DNA from: Bradyrhizobium sp. dw_78
Lineage (GTDB): Bacteria > Pseudomonadota > Alphaproteobacteria > Rhizobiales > Xanthobacteraceae
DNA length: 64,000 nucleotides
Assembly (NCBI RefSeq): GCF_018449525.1
Contig: NZ_JAAVUS010000001.1
Span: forward strand, 1,054,001 to 1,118,000
Direction: 5' to 3'
Of the stretch, positions 33,761-43,589 are shown in pieces. Position numbers and translations under genes: made by a program. Position 1 is the stretch's first letter. Each line of letters begins with the position of its first letter. The notes below the pieces were generated by a model that saw nothing but the letters and a program-made list of their open reading frames with translations, searched no databases and had not been told where the DNA came from.

Positions 33761-33996
33761 TGCGCTTCTCCTTGAAGGCAAGCCTATTCGTAATAGCCCG
33801 TCCTTGCCAGAACCCTACCACGCGCATGTTTTATGCTGTGGTGCAGGCCGGCCTGGGCAGGGATCCGGGTTAGGCAGGAAATGTGACTGGAACGCGGCCC
33901 GGAGGGTAGCGTGCTTTTTCGCACATCCGGCAGACGAGCGGCGTGAATCGGCTGGACGGCTTGAATTTGCCGCGTTTTCGGTGAAAAGCATTTGTC

Positions 33997-35040
33997 ATGA
34001 TTTTCGGGGGTAACGGTATCGGCGGATCGGGCCGGCGCTCCGCGATGGCGTTTGCTTTCGCGGCTGCGCTGGCTGTGCTGATTCCGGCTGCCGGATCGGC
34101 GCAGATGTTCACCGAGAGTCCGCCGCCGGTCCCTCCCGGGGCGGTTCCGGAAGCGCCGGATGCGGCATTGAACCTGGCCCCATCCGGGCCTGCGGCGTCG
34201 ATTCCGAGCCTGCCGGCGCCGCTGACGCAGCCACCCATCGCCTCGATCCCGCCGGTTGCTTCGCCGGGCACGGCGACGGCTGGCCAGGCGGTGCTTTCCC
34301 TGACGGCGCGTTACGGCAAGGATCTGCCGGTCATCGGCAGCGGACTGGTGTGGCGGGTGTTTGCGGACCGGCCGGACGAAACCGGCGCGTTCAAACTGAT
34401 TCGTGAGGATCACGGCGCGACGCCCAACATCGTGCTTCCGCCCGGCAGCTATGTGGTTCATGTCGCGCTGGGCCTTGTGAGCGCGGTTCGGCCGGTGACC
34501 GTGAGAGCCGAGACCGACCGCGAGGCCTTCGTGCTCCCGGCCGGCGGCCTGCGCATCGAGGGCCGGGTCGGCACCAGCAAGATTCCGTCGAATCAGATTG
34601 CGTTCTCGATCTTCAAGGGTAGCCAGTTCGAAACCGGCGAACGCGCGGCGCTGGTGCCGAATGTCTTTCCGGGCGATCTCGTGCTGCTGCCGGAAGGGAC
34701 CTACTACATCGTTTCCAATTACGGCGACGCCAATTCCGTGGTGCGCTCGGATATCCGCGTGCAGGCCAGCAAGCTGACCGAGGTGACCATTACCCACCGC
34801 GCAGCCGTGATCACGCTAAAACTGGTCGGCGACAAGGGCGGCGAAGCGCTGGCCAACACCGCGTGGTCGGTAATCACGCCGGGCGGCGACGTCATCAAGG
34901 AATCGATCGGCGCATTTCCCCGCGTCATCCTGTCCGAAGGCGAATATCGCGCCATCGCCAAGAACGAGGGCAAGGTCTACGAACGCCCCTTCAACGTCGT
35001 CAACGGCGTCGACAGTGAAGTCGAGGTCATTGCGCGTTAA
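33997..35040 (+). CDS. Exported beta-rich protein of unknown function
   Basis: A 347-aa protein with a signal peptide (cleavage near GSAQ), a Pro-rich linker (about residues 40-90, PPPVPPGAVPEAP and similar) and then roughly three related beta modules. Each has a pattern like LPPGSYVVHVALG, LPEGTYYIVSNYGD and LSEGEYRAIAKNEG. That repeat resembles carboxypeptidase-regulatory or Ig-like folds. The N-terminus before the signal is slightly basic. No enzyme motif is seen; probably a periplasmic or outer-membrane-associated structural protein. Confidence 0.82.
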   Translation: MIFGGNGIGGSGRRSAMAFAFAAALAVLIPAAGSAQMFTESPPPVPPGAVPEAPDAALNLAPSGPAASIPSLPAPLTQPPIASIPPVASPGTATAGQAVLSLTARYGKDLPVIGSGLVWRVFADRPDETGAFKLIREDHGATPNIVLPPGSYVVHVALGLVSAVRPVTVRAETDREAFVLPAGGLRIEGRVGTSKIPSNQIAFSIFKGSQFETGERAALVPNVFPGDLVLLPEGTYYIVSNYGDANSVVRSDIRVQASKLTEVTITHRAAVITLKLVGDKGGEALANTAWSVITPGGDVIKESIGAFPRVILSEGEYRAIAKNEGKVYERPFNVVNGVDSEVEVIAR

Positions 35041-35640
35041 TTGCCGACGCCGGCGACGCGCGCTTTTTCATTTCAATATTCCAGATTGCAGGATGGCTCG
35101 GCCATTGGCCGATGCGGAAGGCCATTGACCGCCGCGCCGCTTTCGCCGCCGGACTCCTGCAAGAAGAAAAAGCCCCGCAAAATGCGGCCCTGAAAGTCCA
35201 GCAAGAGACCTGGTGGAAACAGGAGTTGCCGGTCGGGCGGTTTCTGTCGATATCGGGATGTTCGTTAAGATGATCGGAAGTTGATCGTACCAAAATTTGC
35301 GGTCGATTTACTATGCTTTGCTGTCATTCCGGTCGCATACAGGCATATTCGGAAGTATCCTTGGGGGTAATGTCACAGTCACTAACGCCCGCTAACCATC
35401 CGGCGGCTTAAAACTGTCATAATCACCGCTTCATCCTGCGAGACCTGTGATTTTTACACCGCATTAAGCCCGCCTGCGTTGGATAAAGCGGGGACTGGAA
35501 CATGATCCGGACCTTGAGGGCCGCGCCAGCGCAAGGCGCAAAGCGGCTTTCCGAAAGATCATGATCGAACCAGAGAGACGAGATCACGATCCGATTCAAT
35601 CCAGCCGGATCATGATCTGGTGTACGCGTTGCGGGGCGTC
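35041..35640. other. Long intergenic region, 600 bases
   Basis: No convincing gene on either strand. The left half is unremarkable G/C-rich sequence. The stretch 35270-35420 is richer in A/T and probably contains the promoter of the GGDEF-EAL gene. The right part contains several ATGATC / GATCAT blocks that look like worn family B repeat pieces. Confidence 0.5.
35497..35617. repeat. Degenerate family B-like repeat
   Basis: ACATGATCCGGACC ... CCGAAAGATCATGATC, then CCGGATCATGATC, repeats the GATCATG/CATGATC arms of family B without the conserved middle. Probably a decayed or nested copy. Confidence 0.45.
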
Positions 35641-38127
35641 ATGATTGCGGCCAAGGAAACATCCGGAAAAGTCAGTTCCGAAATGTTCAATGATATTTCG
35701 ATCCTGCAGCGCAAATGGCAGGCCGCATTGCGGCCGGACGGAAGATTGCCCAGCTACGAAGATGTGATGCTCGGGAGCCTTGGCCGGCTGGCGGACCACA
35801 TCGTCCTTTTGAAGCACGACAACGAAACACTTGATAATAAAACATTCGGGGTGTCGCGCACCGGACGCTACGCCCAGAAATGGCTGAACGACGACCGCTG
35901 GGACATTCCCCTGACGGCGCTGTCGCCGGATTGCGCGACCGCGCTCGGCGAGGCCGCGGCCAACGCCCTGGAGAAGCGCCGTCCCCATCTCGCCGTGGCG
36001 CATTGCGTGCGCGACGGCATCGTGCAGGCCTACGATATCCTGGCCTTGCCGACCTCTTCGCGCTGGGGCGGCACGCTGATCGGCGCCTATGTCAACGAGC
36101 GCAGCGCCCAGTACAATCTGCTGGACGCGATTTTCGCGCAAACGGATGACGGCGTGCTTTCGCTTGCGACGCTCCGCGATGCGGGCGGGCGGCCGTTCGA
36201 CTTCCAGATTGTTCACCACAATCAGGGTGCCTGCCGTCTGCTCAAGGTGCCGGCTGCCGGACTGCTCTGGCGCAGGCTCAGCGACGGCGGCAATCTTCTG
36301 TGCCTGCCGGAAGTGACCGGGAGGCTGCTCGGCGTCGTCGAAAACGGAAATGGCGATCAGTTCGAGGTCGACAGCGACGACCGCAACCTGAAGCTCGGGG
36401 TGACCGCGTTCGGCGACATCCTGTCGCTGACCGTCACCGATGTCACCGCGCTCAAGCAGCGCGAGGCTTCGTTTCGCCTGTTGTTCGACAACAATCCGAT
36501 GCCGATGTGGGTGTTCGACGCCGAAACGATGCGCTTCCTCAACGTCAATGACGCCGCAGTTCAGCACTACGGATACAGCCGCGATAAATTCCTGTCGATG
36601 ACGCTGCGGGAGATCTGGCCGCAGGATGAATGGTCGAGCCATTCCCAGGCGGTGCAGCAGATTGGCGATACGCACTACAACAGCCGCAATTGGCGACACA
36701 TCAAGGCCAATGGCAGCGAGATCGAGGTGCTGACCTATGGGCGCCGCGTCGCGTTCGGCGGCCGCGAGGCTTTTCTGGTCGCCGTTGTCGACATCACCGA
36801 GCGGCGCCGGGCCGAGGCCCGGATCGCCCACATGGCGCATCATGACGGTCTGACCAATCTGCCGAACCGGGCGCTATTTCAGGAGCATCTGAAGAAGGCG
36901 CTGGAGCAGGCCGGGTCCGGCAACAAGCATGTGGCGGTGCTGTATGTCGATCTCGATCTGTTCAAGAACGTCAACGATTCATTCGGCCATCCCATAGGCG
37001 ACCGCCTGCTGACGATGGTGGCGGACCGGCTGCGGTCGGAGGCGCGTGACGACAATCTGGTTGCGCGGCTCGGCGGCGACGAATTCGCCGTCATCCTGGC
37101 GTCGGACATGACGATGAGCGAGACCGGCGACTATGCAGTCAGGTTGATCAAGGTCCTGAGCGCGGCCTACGGCATCGACGAGATGGAAGTGGTGATCGGC
37201 GCCAGCATCGGCGTCGCGCTTTCACCCGATGACGGCGACACCAGCGAGGAACTGATGCGCAACGCCGATATGGCGCTGTACAGCGCCAAGGAGGAGGGCG
37301 GCGGCGTTCATCGCTTCTTCGAAAAGGAAATGGATTTGCAGGCGCAGAAGCGCCGCGACCTGGAACTGGACCTGCGCCGCGCTTTCGCCAATGGCGAGTT
37401 CGAGCTGCATTACCAGCCGCTGGTGGATATCGCCTCCGACCGGATCAACGGATTTGAAGCGTTGTTGCGCTGGCGCCATCCCGAGAAGGGCATGATCTCG
37501 CCGGCGGAATTCGTGCCCGTCGCCGAGGATATCGGGCTGATCGTGGCGCTCGGCGAATGGGTGTTGCGGGAAGCCTGCGCCGAGGCCGCGAAGTGGCCCG
37601 CGGACATCAAGATCGCCGTCAATCTGTCGCCGGTCCAGTTCCGCAGCCGCAACCTCGTGCAGATGGTGATCTCGGCGCTGGCGCAATCGGGCCTGTCGCC
37701 GACGCGGCTCGAGCTCGAAATCACCGAGTCGATCTTCCTGGCGGAGACCGAGGCCAATCTCGCCATCTTGCATCAATTGCGCCAACTCGGCATCAGCATC
37801 TCACTGGACGATTTCGGCACCGGCTATTCCAGCCTCAGCTATCTCAGAAGCTTTCCGTTCGACAAGATCAAGATCGACCGTTCGTTCGTGAAGGATCTGG
37901 TGCAGCGTCCCGATTGCGTTGCGATCGTGCGGGCGATTTCGGGCCTCGGCCGCAGCCTCAACATCACGACGACAGCCGAAGGCGTCGAAACCATCGACCA
38001 GCTCGACTGGCTGCGAGCCGAGGGCTGCAACCAGGTGCAGGGCTATCTGTTCAGCGCCGCCAGGCCGGCGAGCGAAATCCAGCAACTGCTGTTCAAATTC
38101 GGCCGGCGTGCGTCGCAGGCCGCGTGA
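35641..38127 (+). CDS. PAS-GGDEF-EAL signalling protein (c-di-GMP turnover)
   Basis: An 828-aa cytosolic protein with no membrane span. Order: an N-terminal PAS-like domain (about residues 10-160), a second sensor segment, a PAS domain around residues 280-400 (FRLLFDNNPMPMWVFDAETM), GGDEF with intact LGGDEF at residue 478, and EAL with FEALLRWRHPEKG at about 605, EITESIFL, DDFGTGYSSL and KIDRSFVKDL. Both catalytic signatures are complete, so it may make or degrade c-di-GMP. An in-frame GTG 7 codons upstream is an alternative start. A family C repeat follows the stop. Confidence 0.93.
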   Translation: MIAAKETSGKVSSEMFNDISILQRKWQAALRPDGRLPSYEDVMLGSLGRLADHIVLLKHDNETLDNKTFGVSRTGRYAQKWLNDDRWDIPLTALSPDCATALGEAAANALEKRRPHLAVAHCVRDGIVQAYDILALPTSSRWGGTLIGAYVNERSAQYNLLDAIFAQTDDGVLSLATLRDAGGRPFDFQIVHHNQGACRLLKVPAAGLLWRRLSDGGNLLCLPEVTGRLLGVVENGNGDQFEVDSDDRNLKLGVTAFGDILSLTVTDVTALKQREASFRLLFDNNPMPMWVFDAETMRFLNVNDAAVQHYGYSRDKFLSMTLREIWPQDEWSSHSQAVQQIGDTHYNSRNWRHIKANGSEIEVLTYGRRVAFGGREAFLVAVVDITERRRAEARIAHMAHHDGLTNLPNRALFQEHLKKALEQAGSGNKHVAVLYVDLDLFKNVNDSFGHPIGDRLLTMVADRLRSEARDDNLVARLGGDEFAVILASDMTMSETGDYAVRLIKVLSAAYGIDEMEVVIGASIGVALSPDDGDTSEELMRNADMALYSAKEEGGGVHRFFEKEMDLQAQKRRDLELDLRRAFANGEFELHYQPLVDIASDRINGFEALLRWRHPEKGMISPAEFVPVAEDIGLIVALGEWVLREACAEAAKWPADIKIAVNLSPVQFRSRNLVQMVISALAQSGLSPTRLELEITESIFLAETEANLAILHQLRQLGISISLDDFGTGYSSLSYLRSFPFDKIKIDRSFVKDLVQRPDCVAIVRAISGLGRSLNITTTAEGVETIDQLDWLRAEGCNQVQGYLFSAARPASEIQQLLFKFGRRASQAA

Positions 38128-38133
38128 CGCGCT

Positions 38134-38213
38134 TCGTCATGCCCGGATTTGATCCGGCATCGATCTTGAAAGATTTTTTTGATGGATTGTCGGGTCAAGC
38201 CCGGCAATGGCAG
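38134..38213. repeat. Dispersed repeat, family C-like
   Basis: TCATGCCCGGATTTGATCCGGC and GTCGGGTCAAGCCCGGCAATGG form opposed arms (GCCCGG / CCGGGC and so on). It begins 6 bases after the GGDEF-EAL stop codon. Confidence 0.6.
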
Positions 38214-38226
38214 CGACTGAGAACTC

Positions 38227-38796
38227 TCAAAACCGCGTCACGATATCGGTGAGATCAGGGCGGGGACGGTCCTCGCTCGGTTTTGAAGGCGTTCCGATAT
38301 GGATGAGGCCCGCCAGCTTTTCGTCCGCCTTCAATCCCAGCCCGTCCAGCACGTCGCGGTCGAAGGCGAACCAGCCGGTCAGCCAGTTGGCGCCGTAGCC
38401 GAGCGCGGTCGCTGCGGTGACGATGTTCATCGCGCTGGCGCCGGCGGATAATTCCTGTTCCCACGCCGGCACCTTGGGGTGCGGCCTGGTGAAACTGACC
38501 ACGCCGATCACCAGCGGCGCCTCCATCAACCGGCGCTTTTCGGCTTCGACATCCGCGGTCGGCGCGCCCGGATTTTTCCGCGCGAACACCTTGGCGATGA
38601 TTTCGCCGGCGCGGGCCCGGGCGTCGCCTTCGAACACGATGAAGCGCCACGGCGTCAGTTTGCCGTGGTCCGGCACCCGCGCGCCGATGGTGAGAATGGT
38701 TTCGAGTTCGGCGGGCGAGGGGCCGGGGCCGCTCATCTCGCGCGGCTTGACGGAGCGGCGGGCTTTAAGGAGTTCGATGGCATCGGGCACGGTCAT
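38227..38796 (-). CDS. Nitroreductase family protein (YdjA-like)
   Basis: A 189-aa FMN-dependent reductase. The family start is MTVPDAIELLKARRSVKPRE, with the FMN-binding Arg-Arg-Ser, then ARVPDHGKLTPWRFIVFEGD, the ASAMNIVTAATALGYGANWL helix and IHIGTPSKPSEDRPRP. Length and motif set match the short YdjA type that lacks a lid insertion. It probably reduces nitro or quinone compounds with NAD(P)H. It lies behind thrS on the same strand with 88 bases between. Confidence 0.93.
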   Translation of the reverse strand: MTVPDAIELLKARRSVKPREMSGPGPSPAELETILTIGARVPDHGKLTPWRFIVFEGDARARAGEIIAKVFARKNPGAPTADVEAEKRRLMEAPLVIGVVSFTRPHPKVPAWEQELSAGASAMNIVTAATALGYGANWLTGWFAFDRDVLDGLGLKADEKLAGLIHIGTPSKPSEDRPRPDLTDIVTRF

Positions 38797-38884
38797 TTTC
38801 CTACATCATGCTGCCAAGCAGCCTGCCAAAGCAGATAGGGCGCGAACGGGCGATCGGAAGCCGGTTTAGACCGATTATGAATGG

Positions 38885-40933
38885 TCAGTCCGCCGCCTGA
38901 GCCCGCTTCACATCCGGCGGCGTGGCTTCCTCGACCAGTGCCGCCAGCGCGGCCTCGGTCGACATCACCTTTTGGCCATCGCTGCCGAGCCGGCGCACCG
39001 AGACCGAATGCGTCTCGGCCTCCTTCTTGCCGACCACCAGAAGCGCCGGGATCTTCGCCAGCGAATGCTCGCGGACCTTGTAGTTGATCTTCTCGTTGCG
39101 CAGGTCGAGTTCGACGCGCAAGCCCGCGCGCCGCGCCGCGGCCGCGACCACCTTGGCGTATTCGTCGCCTTCCGAGGTGATGGTGGTGACGACGGCCTGC
39201 ACCGGCGCCAGCCAGAGCGGGAAATTGCCGGCGAAGTGCTCGATCAGGATGCCGATGAAGCGCTCCATCGAGCCGCAGATCGCGCGATGCACCATGACCG
39301 GCGCCTTTTTCGAGCCGTCGGCATCGATGTAGAACGCGCCGAACCGCTCCGGTAAATTGAAGTCGACCTGCGTGGTGCCGCATTGCCAGTCGCGGCCGAT
39401 GGCGTCGCGCAGCACATATTCGAACTTCGGCCCGTAGAATGCGCCTTCGCCCGGATTGATTGCGGTCTTGATGCGGTGGCCATCGCCTTGCGCCTCGATC
39501 TGCGACAGCACCGTCGCCATCACGCGCTCGGCATGGTCCCACATCTCGTCGGTACCGACGCGCTTTTCGGGCCGGGTCGACAGCTTCACCGTGAGATCGC
39601 CGGTAAAGCCGAAATCGGCATAGGTCGACAGGATCAGCTCGTTGATCTTCAGGCATTCCTCGGCGAGCTGCGCCTCGGTGCAGAACACATGGGCGTCGTC
39701 CTGGGTGAAGCCGCGCACGCGCATCAGGCCATGCATCGCGCCGGACGGCTCGTAGCGGTGGACGACGCCGAATTCCGCCAGCCGCAGCGGCAGATCGCGA
39801 TAGCTCTTCAGACCGTGCTTGAAGATCTGGACGTGGCCCGGGCAGTTCATCGGTTTTAGCGCGAACCAGCGCTTGTCCTCGGCCTCGTCGCCGGCGGATT
39901 GCGCCGCGAACATGTTCTCGCGGTACCAGTCCCAATGGCCCGAGGTCTCCCACAGCACCTTGTCGAGGATCTGCGGCGCGTTGACCTCGCTGTAATCGCC
40001 CGACAGTCGGCGGCGCATATAGGCGATCAGCGCCTGGAAGATGGTCCAGCCCTTGGGGTGCCAGAACACCACGCCGGGGCCTTCCTCCTGGAAATGAAAC
40101 AGGTCGAGCTCGCGGCCGAGCTTGCGGTGGTCGCGCTTCTCGGCCTCCTCGATCTGCTTCAGGTAGGCGTCGAGCTCTTCCTGCTTGGCGAAGGCGGTGC
40201 CGTAAATGCGCGTCAGCATCGGATTGTTGCTGTCGCCGCGCCAATAGGCGCCCGCCACCTTCATCAGCTTGAACGCGTTGCCGATCTTGCCGGTCGAGGT
40301 CATGTGCGGGCCGCGGCACAGATCGAACCAGTCGCCCTGGAAATAGATCTTGATCGGCTCGTCGCCGGGAATGGCGTCGACCAGTTCGACCTTGAAGTTC
40401 TCGCCCTTGTCGCGGAACACCTGTTTGGTCTGTTCGCGGCTCCAGACTTCCTTGGTAAACGGCTTATCGCGCGCAATGATCTCGCGCATCTTCTTTTCGA
40501 TCGCAGCGAAGTCTTCCGGCGTGAACGGCTCGTTGCGGAAGAAATCGTAATAGAAGCCGTTCTCGATCACGGGGCCGATCGTGACCTGGGTGCCCGGCCA
40601 CAGCGACTGCACCGCTTCGGCCAACACATGGGCCGCGTCATGGCGGATCAATTCCAGCGCACGGGCGTCGTCGCGGTTGATGAACTCGATTTTGGCGTCA
40701 TGGGTGATGGGATCGCCGAGGTCCGCGACGACGCCGTCCAGCGCCATCGCCACGGTGCGCTTGGCGAGCGAGGGCGAGATGCCCTTGGCGATATCGAGCC
40801 CGGTGATGTCCCTGGCGTATTCGCGGCTGGCGCCGTCCGGAAAGGTGAGGGTGATTTTCAGCGGCGTCTCGGCTGGTCTCAAATTGGTGATGCTGTATTG
40901 GAATCCGGATTCGGATTTGTGGTCGTCGGTCAT
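38885..40933 (-). CDS. thrS: Threonyl-tRNA synthetase
   Basis: Charges tRNA-Thr. At 682 aa it has full length. The TGS domain occupies the first ~80 residues, the editing domain has the HxxxH-type [15 protein letters not shown], the second additional domain (SAD) has [11 protein letters not shown], and the class II catalytic core contains [11 protein letters not shown] with the zinc Cys. The anticodon domain is C-terminal. The start at ATG 40933 is backed by AGGAGA 6 bases upstream. It is divergent from the MFS pump gene. Confidence 0.98.
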   Translation of the reverse strand: MTDDHKSESGFQYSITNLRPAETPLKITLTFPDGASREYARDITGLDIAKGISPSLAKRTVAMALDGVVADLGDPITHDAKIEFINRDDARALELIRHDAAHVLAEAVQSLWPGTQVTIGPVIENGFYYDFFRNEPFTPEDFAAIEKKMREIIARDKPFTKEVWSREQTKQVFRDKGENFKVELVDAIPGDEPIKIYFQGDWFDLCRGPHMTSTGKIGNAFKLMKVAGAYWRGDSNNPMLTRIYGTAFAKQEELDAYLKQIEEAEKRDHRKLGRELDLFHFQEEGPGVVFWHPKGWTIFQALIAYMRRRLSGDYSEVNAPQILDKVLWETSGHWDWYRENMFAAQSAGDEAEDKRWFALKPMNCPGHVQIFKHGLKSYRDLPLRLAEFGVVHRYEPSGAMHGLMRVRGFTQDDAHVFCTEAQLAEECLKINELILSTYADFGFTGDLTVKLSTRPEKRVGTDEMWDHAERVMATVLSQIEAQGDGHRIKTAINPGEGAFYGPKFEYVLRDAIGRDWQCGTTQVDFNLPERFGAFYIDADGSKKAPVMVHRAICGSMERFIGILIEHFAGNFPLWLAPVQAVVTTITSEGDEYAKVVAAAARRAGLRVELDLRNEKINYKVREHSLAKIPALLVVGKKEAETHSVSVRRLGSDGQKVMSTEAALAALVEEATPPDVKRAQAAD

Positions 40934-41092
40934 GCGTGTCTCCTGAAGCTCACTCCTGCGAACGAGCGCAGGTAAGCGGAAAGCAGGGATATAGCAGGCG
41001 ATTCGGGCAACGCAATCAACCTGTCCCGACAAAATCGGGGGCCGTGCCGCCGGACCTTTCCTTCGGTGCGGGGTTGCTATAGATGCATTTGC

Positions 41093-42274
41093 ATGGAAAA
41101 GGTCTCCGTTGCCCGCGGCTACGCCCCCACCGCCCTGATGTTCGGGAATATCGTCACCGGCACGTCAGTTTTCGCGCCGGCGGGAATGCTGAACGAATTG
41201 TCGGCGGGCCTCGACGTCAGCGTCCGCGTCGCGGCGCTGCTCCTGACCTTCGGCGCCGTGGTTCTGTGCATCGGCTCGCCGCTGACGGCGTGGCTGACCA
41301 GCCGCATCGAGCGCCGCACGCTGCTTGCGGGAACGCTCGCGGTGTTCGCGCTCGGCAACATCGCCTCGGCCTTCGCGCCCGATTTCACGGCGCTCTTGGT
41401 GATCCGCCTGGTCATGCTGGCGATCGGCGCGTTGTATACGCCGCAGGCGGCCGGCGCCGCCGCCCTGATCGTGCCCGCGCAAAAGCGCGGCAGCACCATC
41501 GCCTATGTCTTTCTCGGATGGTCGATCGCGGTCGCGCTCTGTCTGCCCCTGGTTACGTTCATCGCCAGCCGCTACGGCTTTCGCGCGGCCTATGGCGGCA
41601 TTGGCCTGGTCGGCTGTTTAAGTTGCCTCGTTCTGGCCTGGCGTCTGCCGCGGGGGCTGCTCGGCGCGCCCGTGGACCTGAAGACGTGGACCGATATCGG
41701 GCGCAACCAGCTGATCGTGCTGTTGCTGCTGATCACGACCTTACAGATGGCCGGTCAGTTCGTGGTGTTCACGTTCATGGGGCCGCTGCTGGGCAGGCTG
41801 ACGCAGGCTGGCCCTGACGCGATCGGGCTGGTGTTCGCGCTCTATGGCGTGTTCGGCTTCATCGGAATGGCGGTCGCGACCCGGATCGTCGATTCCTGGG
41901 GGACTTACAAAACCTCGCTGCTGTTCACGGCCCTGCTGCTGACAGGCCTGACCGGGTGGGCGCTCAGCGCGGGTATCTATCCGCTGATGGCCGGATCGGT
42001 CGCGGTCTGGGGATTGGGTTTTGCCTCCACAAACTCGATGCAGCAGGCCCGTCTAGTCGCCGCGGCGCCGCCGCTGGCGTCGGCTTCCGTCGCGCTCAAC
42101 ACGTCGGTGCTCTATATCGGGCAGGCCATTGGTTCGGCCATCGGCGGTGTGTTATACGCGCGCGGTTTGTTATATGGCGCCGGCTATGTGGCGATGGGGT
42201 TTGTCGCGCTGGCGCTTTTGACGGTGATGCGAACAAGGTCGCATGCCGGACAACAATGGGGTGAGATTACATGA
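41093..42274 (+). CDS. MFS transporter (DHA1-like)
   Basis: A 393-aa, 12-helix major facilitator. Motif A-like [17 protein letters not shown] follows helix 2. [20 protein letters not shown] lies in the helix 5 area (motif C position), and a long mid loop follows ([15 protein letters not shown]). The family includes sugar and drug efflux pumps; the substrate cannot be deduced. The start MEKVSVARG is preferred. The last four bases ATGA overlap the start of the next gene, so that small exported protein is translated in step with the pump. Confidence 0.9.
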   Translation: MEKVSVARGYAPTALMFGNIVTGTSVFAPAGMLNELSAGLDVSVRVAALLLTFGAVVLCIGSPLTAWLTSRIERRTLLAGTLAVFALGNIASAFAPDFTALLVIRLVMLAIGALYTPQAAGAAALIVPAQKRGSTIAYVFLGWSIAVALCLPLVTFIASRYGFRAAYGGIGLVGCLSCLVLAWRLPRGLLGAPVDLKTWTDIGRNQLIVLLLLITTLQMAGQFVVFTFMGPLLGRLTQAGPDAIGLVFALYGVFGFIGMAVATRIVDSWGTYKTSLLFTALLLTGLTGWALSAGIYPLMAGSVAVWGLGFASTNSMQQARLVAAAPPLASASVALNTSVLYIGQAIGSAIGGVLYARGLLYGAGYVAMGFVALALLTVMRTRSHAGQQWGEIT

Positions 42275-42612
42275 GACGAATGCTGGCGCTTGTCGCGGTC
42301 CTCTATTCGGCCACTGCCATGGCCCAGAACAGCCCGCCGCCGACGATCGGGGGAAAGCCGCTGGTCCAGGTGAAGCCGCACGGCGCGCCTGCGCCGGCCA
42401 AACCGACGTCGATTGCGGGCAAGCTTCAGGCCTGTCTCGAGATTGACGACGGGACGAAGGGCCGCCTGGATTGCTACGATGCGGTTTTCGCGCCCAGGCC
42501 GAACCCGAAGGCAAAGGCCGCGGACCGTGTCGCGGATTGCCGTTTCACCAAGGAGGAAGACGAGCGGCTGGCCTGCTACAACGGCTTCGCGGAGAAGATA
42601 CCGAAATTCTAA
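42271..42612 (+). CDS. Small exported Cys-containing protein
   Basis: A 113-aa protein with a clear signal peptide ([19 protein letters not shown]), a Pro/Lys-rich linker and a domain with two Cys pairs: LQACLEIDDGTKGRLDCYDAV and ADCRFTKEEDERLACYNG. The xCxxxDDxxxRLxCYD pattern appears in short periplasmic proteins often annotated as hypothetical. The start overlaps the MFS stop by 4 bases. A family A repeat begins 2 bases after its stop. Confidence 0.82.
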   Translation: MRRMLALVAVLYSATAMAQNSPPPTIGGKPLVQVKPHGAPAPAKPTSIAGKLQACLEIDDGTKGRLDCYDAVFAPRPNPKAKAADRVADCRFTKEEDERLACYNGFAEKIPKF

Positions 42613-42613
42613 G

Positions 42614-42651
42614 AGCAGGAATCGGTTCTGATTGAATCAGAACCGGTACGG
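42614..42651 (+). repeat. Dispersed repeat family A, core copy
   Basis: Perfect core CGGTTCTGATT-GA-ATCAGAACCG with short flanks. Confidence 0.8.
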
Positions 42652-42666
42652 TCGGGCCAATCCGCC

Positions 42667-42834
42667 TTACCAGCGAACGCTTTGGCTCGGGACGATGAAA
42701 TCCGCATGGTTCGGCGGCTCGGGATCGCGGACGTAAAACCGGTACGCGGCGACGATGACGACGATCAGGACGCAGATGGCGATCAGGTCGATCTGGCGGG
42801 GATCATGACCGTGGCGGCTGATTTTCCAGCGCAT
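42667..42834 (-). CDS. Small single-pass membrane protein
   Basis: A 55-aa reading frame, MRWKISRHGHDPRQIDLIAI then CVLIVVIVAAYRFYVRDPEP and a polar end PPNHADFIVPSQSVRW. A basic start, one helix (about residues 17-32) and GGGAGG 7 bases upstream make it a credible gene. It follows yidD on the same strand after a repeat. Function unknown. Confidence 0.75.
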   Translation of the reverse strand: MRWKISRHGHDPRQIDLIAICVLIVVIVAAYRFYVRDPEPPNHADFIVPSQSVRW

Positions 42835-42948
42835 TGTTTGGCCCTCCCGAATGGAAGCGCGGGATCAATGCGAAACGCAAACGGTAGTTCCCGGCGTCGC
42901 CACGGATTTAGCTTAAGCGCAGCTATTGCGGTGCATGCCGCGCCGCTT

Positions 42949-43003
42949 CAAGAAAGCGCTTCAAGACAAATGACCAAAGGATTCTAATTCAATCGGAATC
43001 GGG
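42949..43003. repeat. Dispersed repeat family A, degenerate copy
   Basis: AAGAAAGCGCTTCAAGAC ... GGATTCTAATT-CA-ATCGGAATCGG, a decayed family A copy. The last codons and the stop of yidD lie inside its core. Confidence 0.65.
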
Positions 43004-43348
43004 CGCGTTGACGCCGCACCAGCGTCCGAACCGCCAGGGCAGATACCATCTTGCGCCGTCAGGCCTTGCCGACGGCACGTTGTCGATGCCCGAGGTGCCC
43101 CAGGGCTGGCAGCGCAGCAGCCGCGCCAGCGTCATCCATCCGCCGCCCCACAAGCCGAAGCGCGCGATCGCCTCGTCGGCATAGACCGAGCAGGTCGGCA
43201 GATGACGGCAATTGTAGCCGACCAGCGGCGACAGGCTGTGCCGGTAGATCCAGATCAGCGCGCGTCCGCCATTGCGCGGCAGCCGCCGCGCTGTGTTGGC
43301 GCAGTCGCAGGAAGAACGGCGGGACGAATGAAAGAATGCGTGCTTCAT
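42989..43348 (-). CDS. yidD: Membrane protein insertion efficiency factor
   Basis: YidD assists YidC in placing proteins into the inner membrane. The ~75-residue family core is unmistakable: ALIWIYRHSLSPLVGYNCRH, LPTCSVYADEAIARFGLWGG and LARLLRCQPWGTSGIDNVP. The 119-aa length includes an N-terminal extension with a CxC (SSCDCANTA) and a C-terminal extension ending PDSD, encoded by repeat sequence. The start MKHAFFHSS is the in-frame ATG nearest the family's usual start. Its place in the thrS-yidD-IscU-folE-hisI block is as in other Rhizobiales. Confidence 0.95.
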   Translation of the reverse strand: MKHAFFHSSRRSSCDCANTARRLPRNGGRALIWIYRHSLSPLVGYNCRHLPTCSVYADEAIARFGLWGGGWMTLARLLRCQPWGTSGIDNVPSARPDGARWYLPWRFGRWCGVNAPDSD

Positions 43349-43589
43349 GCGCGGCTTGCCGAAATTGTACACAGGGATGTGCGTGGTTCCCAATCACGGA
43401 ACCGGCAGGATTATGTTTTTACGCCACATTTTAAGGAAAATCGCATGTTTTACGCGGCGTTGCAGCAAGTCCCTATGGACGATCAGGAATCGTCCCGATA
43501 CGTTTTTAATGACGTCAGCGTGACGAAATAAGCTGGCGTGAGCGGGACCGTCGCCACCCCGATATAGGGGTTTGCGGAAAGGAACCAAA

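Noticed and set aside
35596..36843. A 415-codon antisense frame opposite the GGDEF-EAL gene.
   Set aside because: It mirrors the PAS region of a clear signalling protein and has no domain.
38793..40319. A 508-codon open frame overlapping thrS in another frame of the same strand.
   Set aside because: It is the shadow of thrS in G/C-rich DNA; its product is rich in Arg/Gly/Ala with no domain, while thrS has complete motifs.
42682..42987. A rightward 101-codon frame with an Asp-rich stretch.
   Set aside because: It is antisense to the 55-aa membrane-protein gene, which has a strong ribosome site, and then runs into a repeat.
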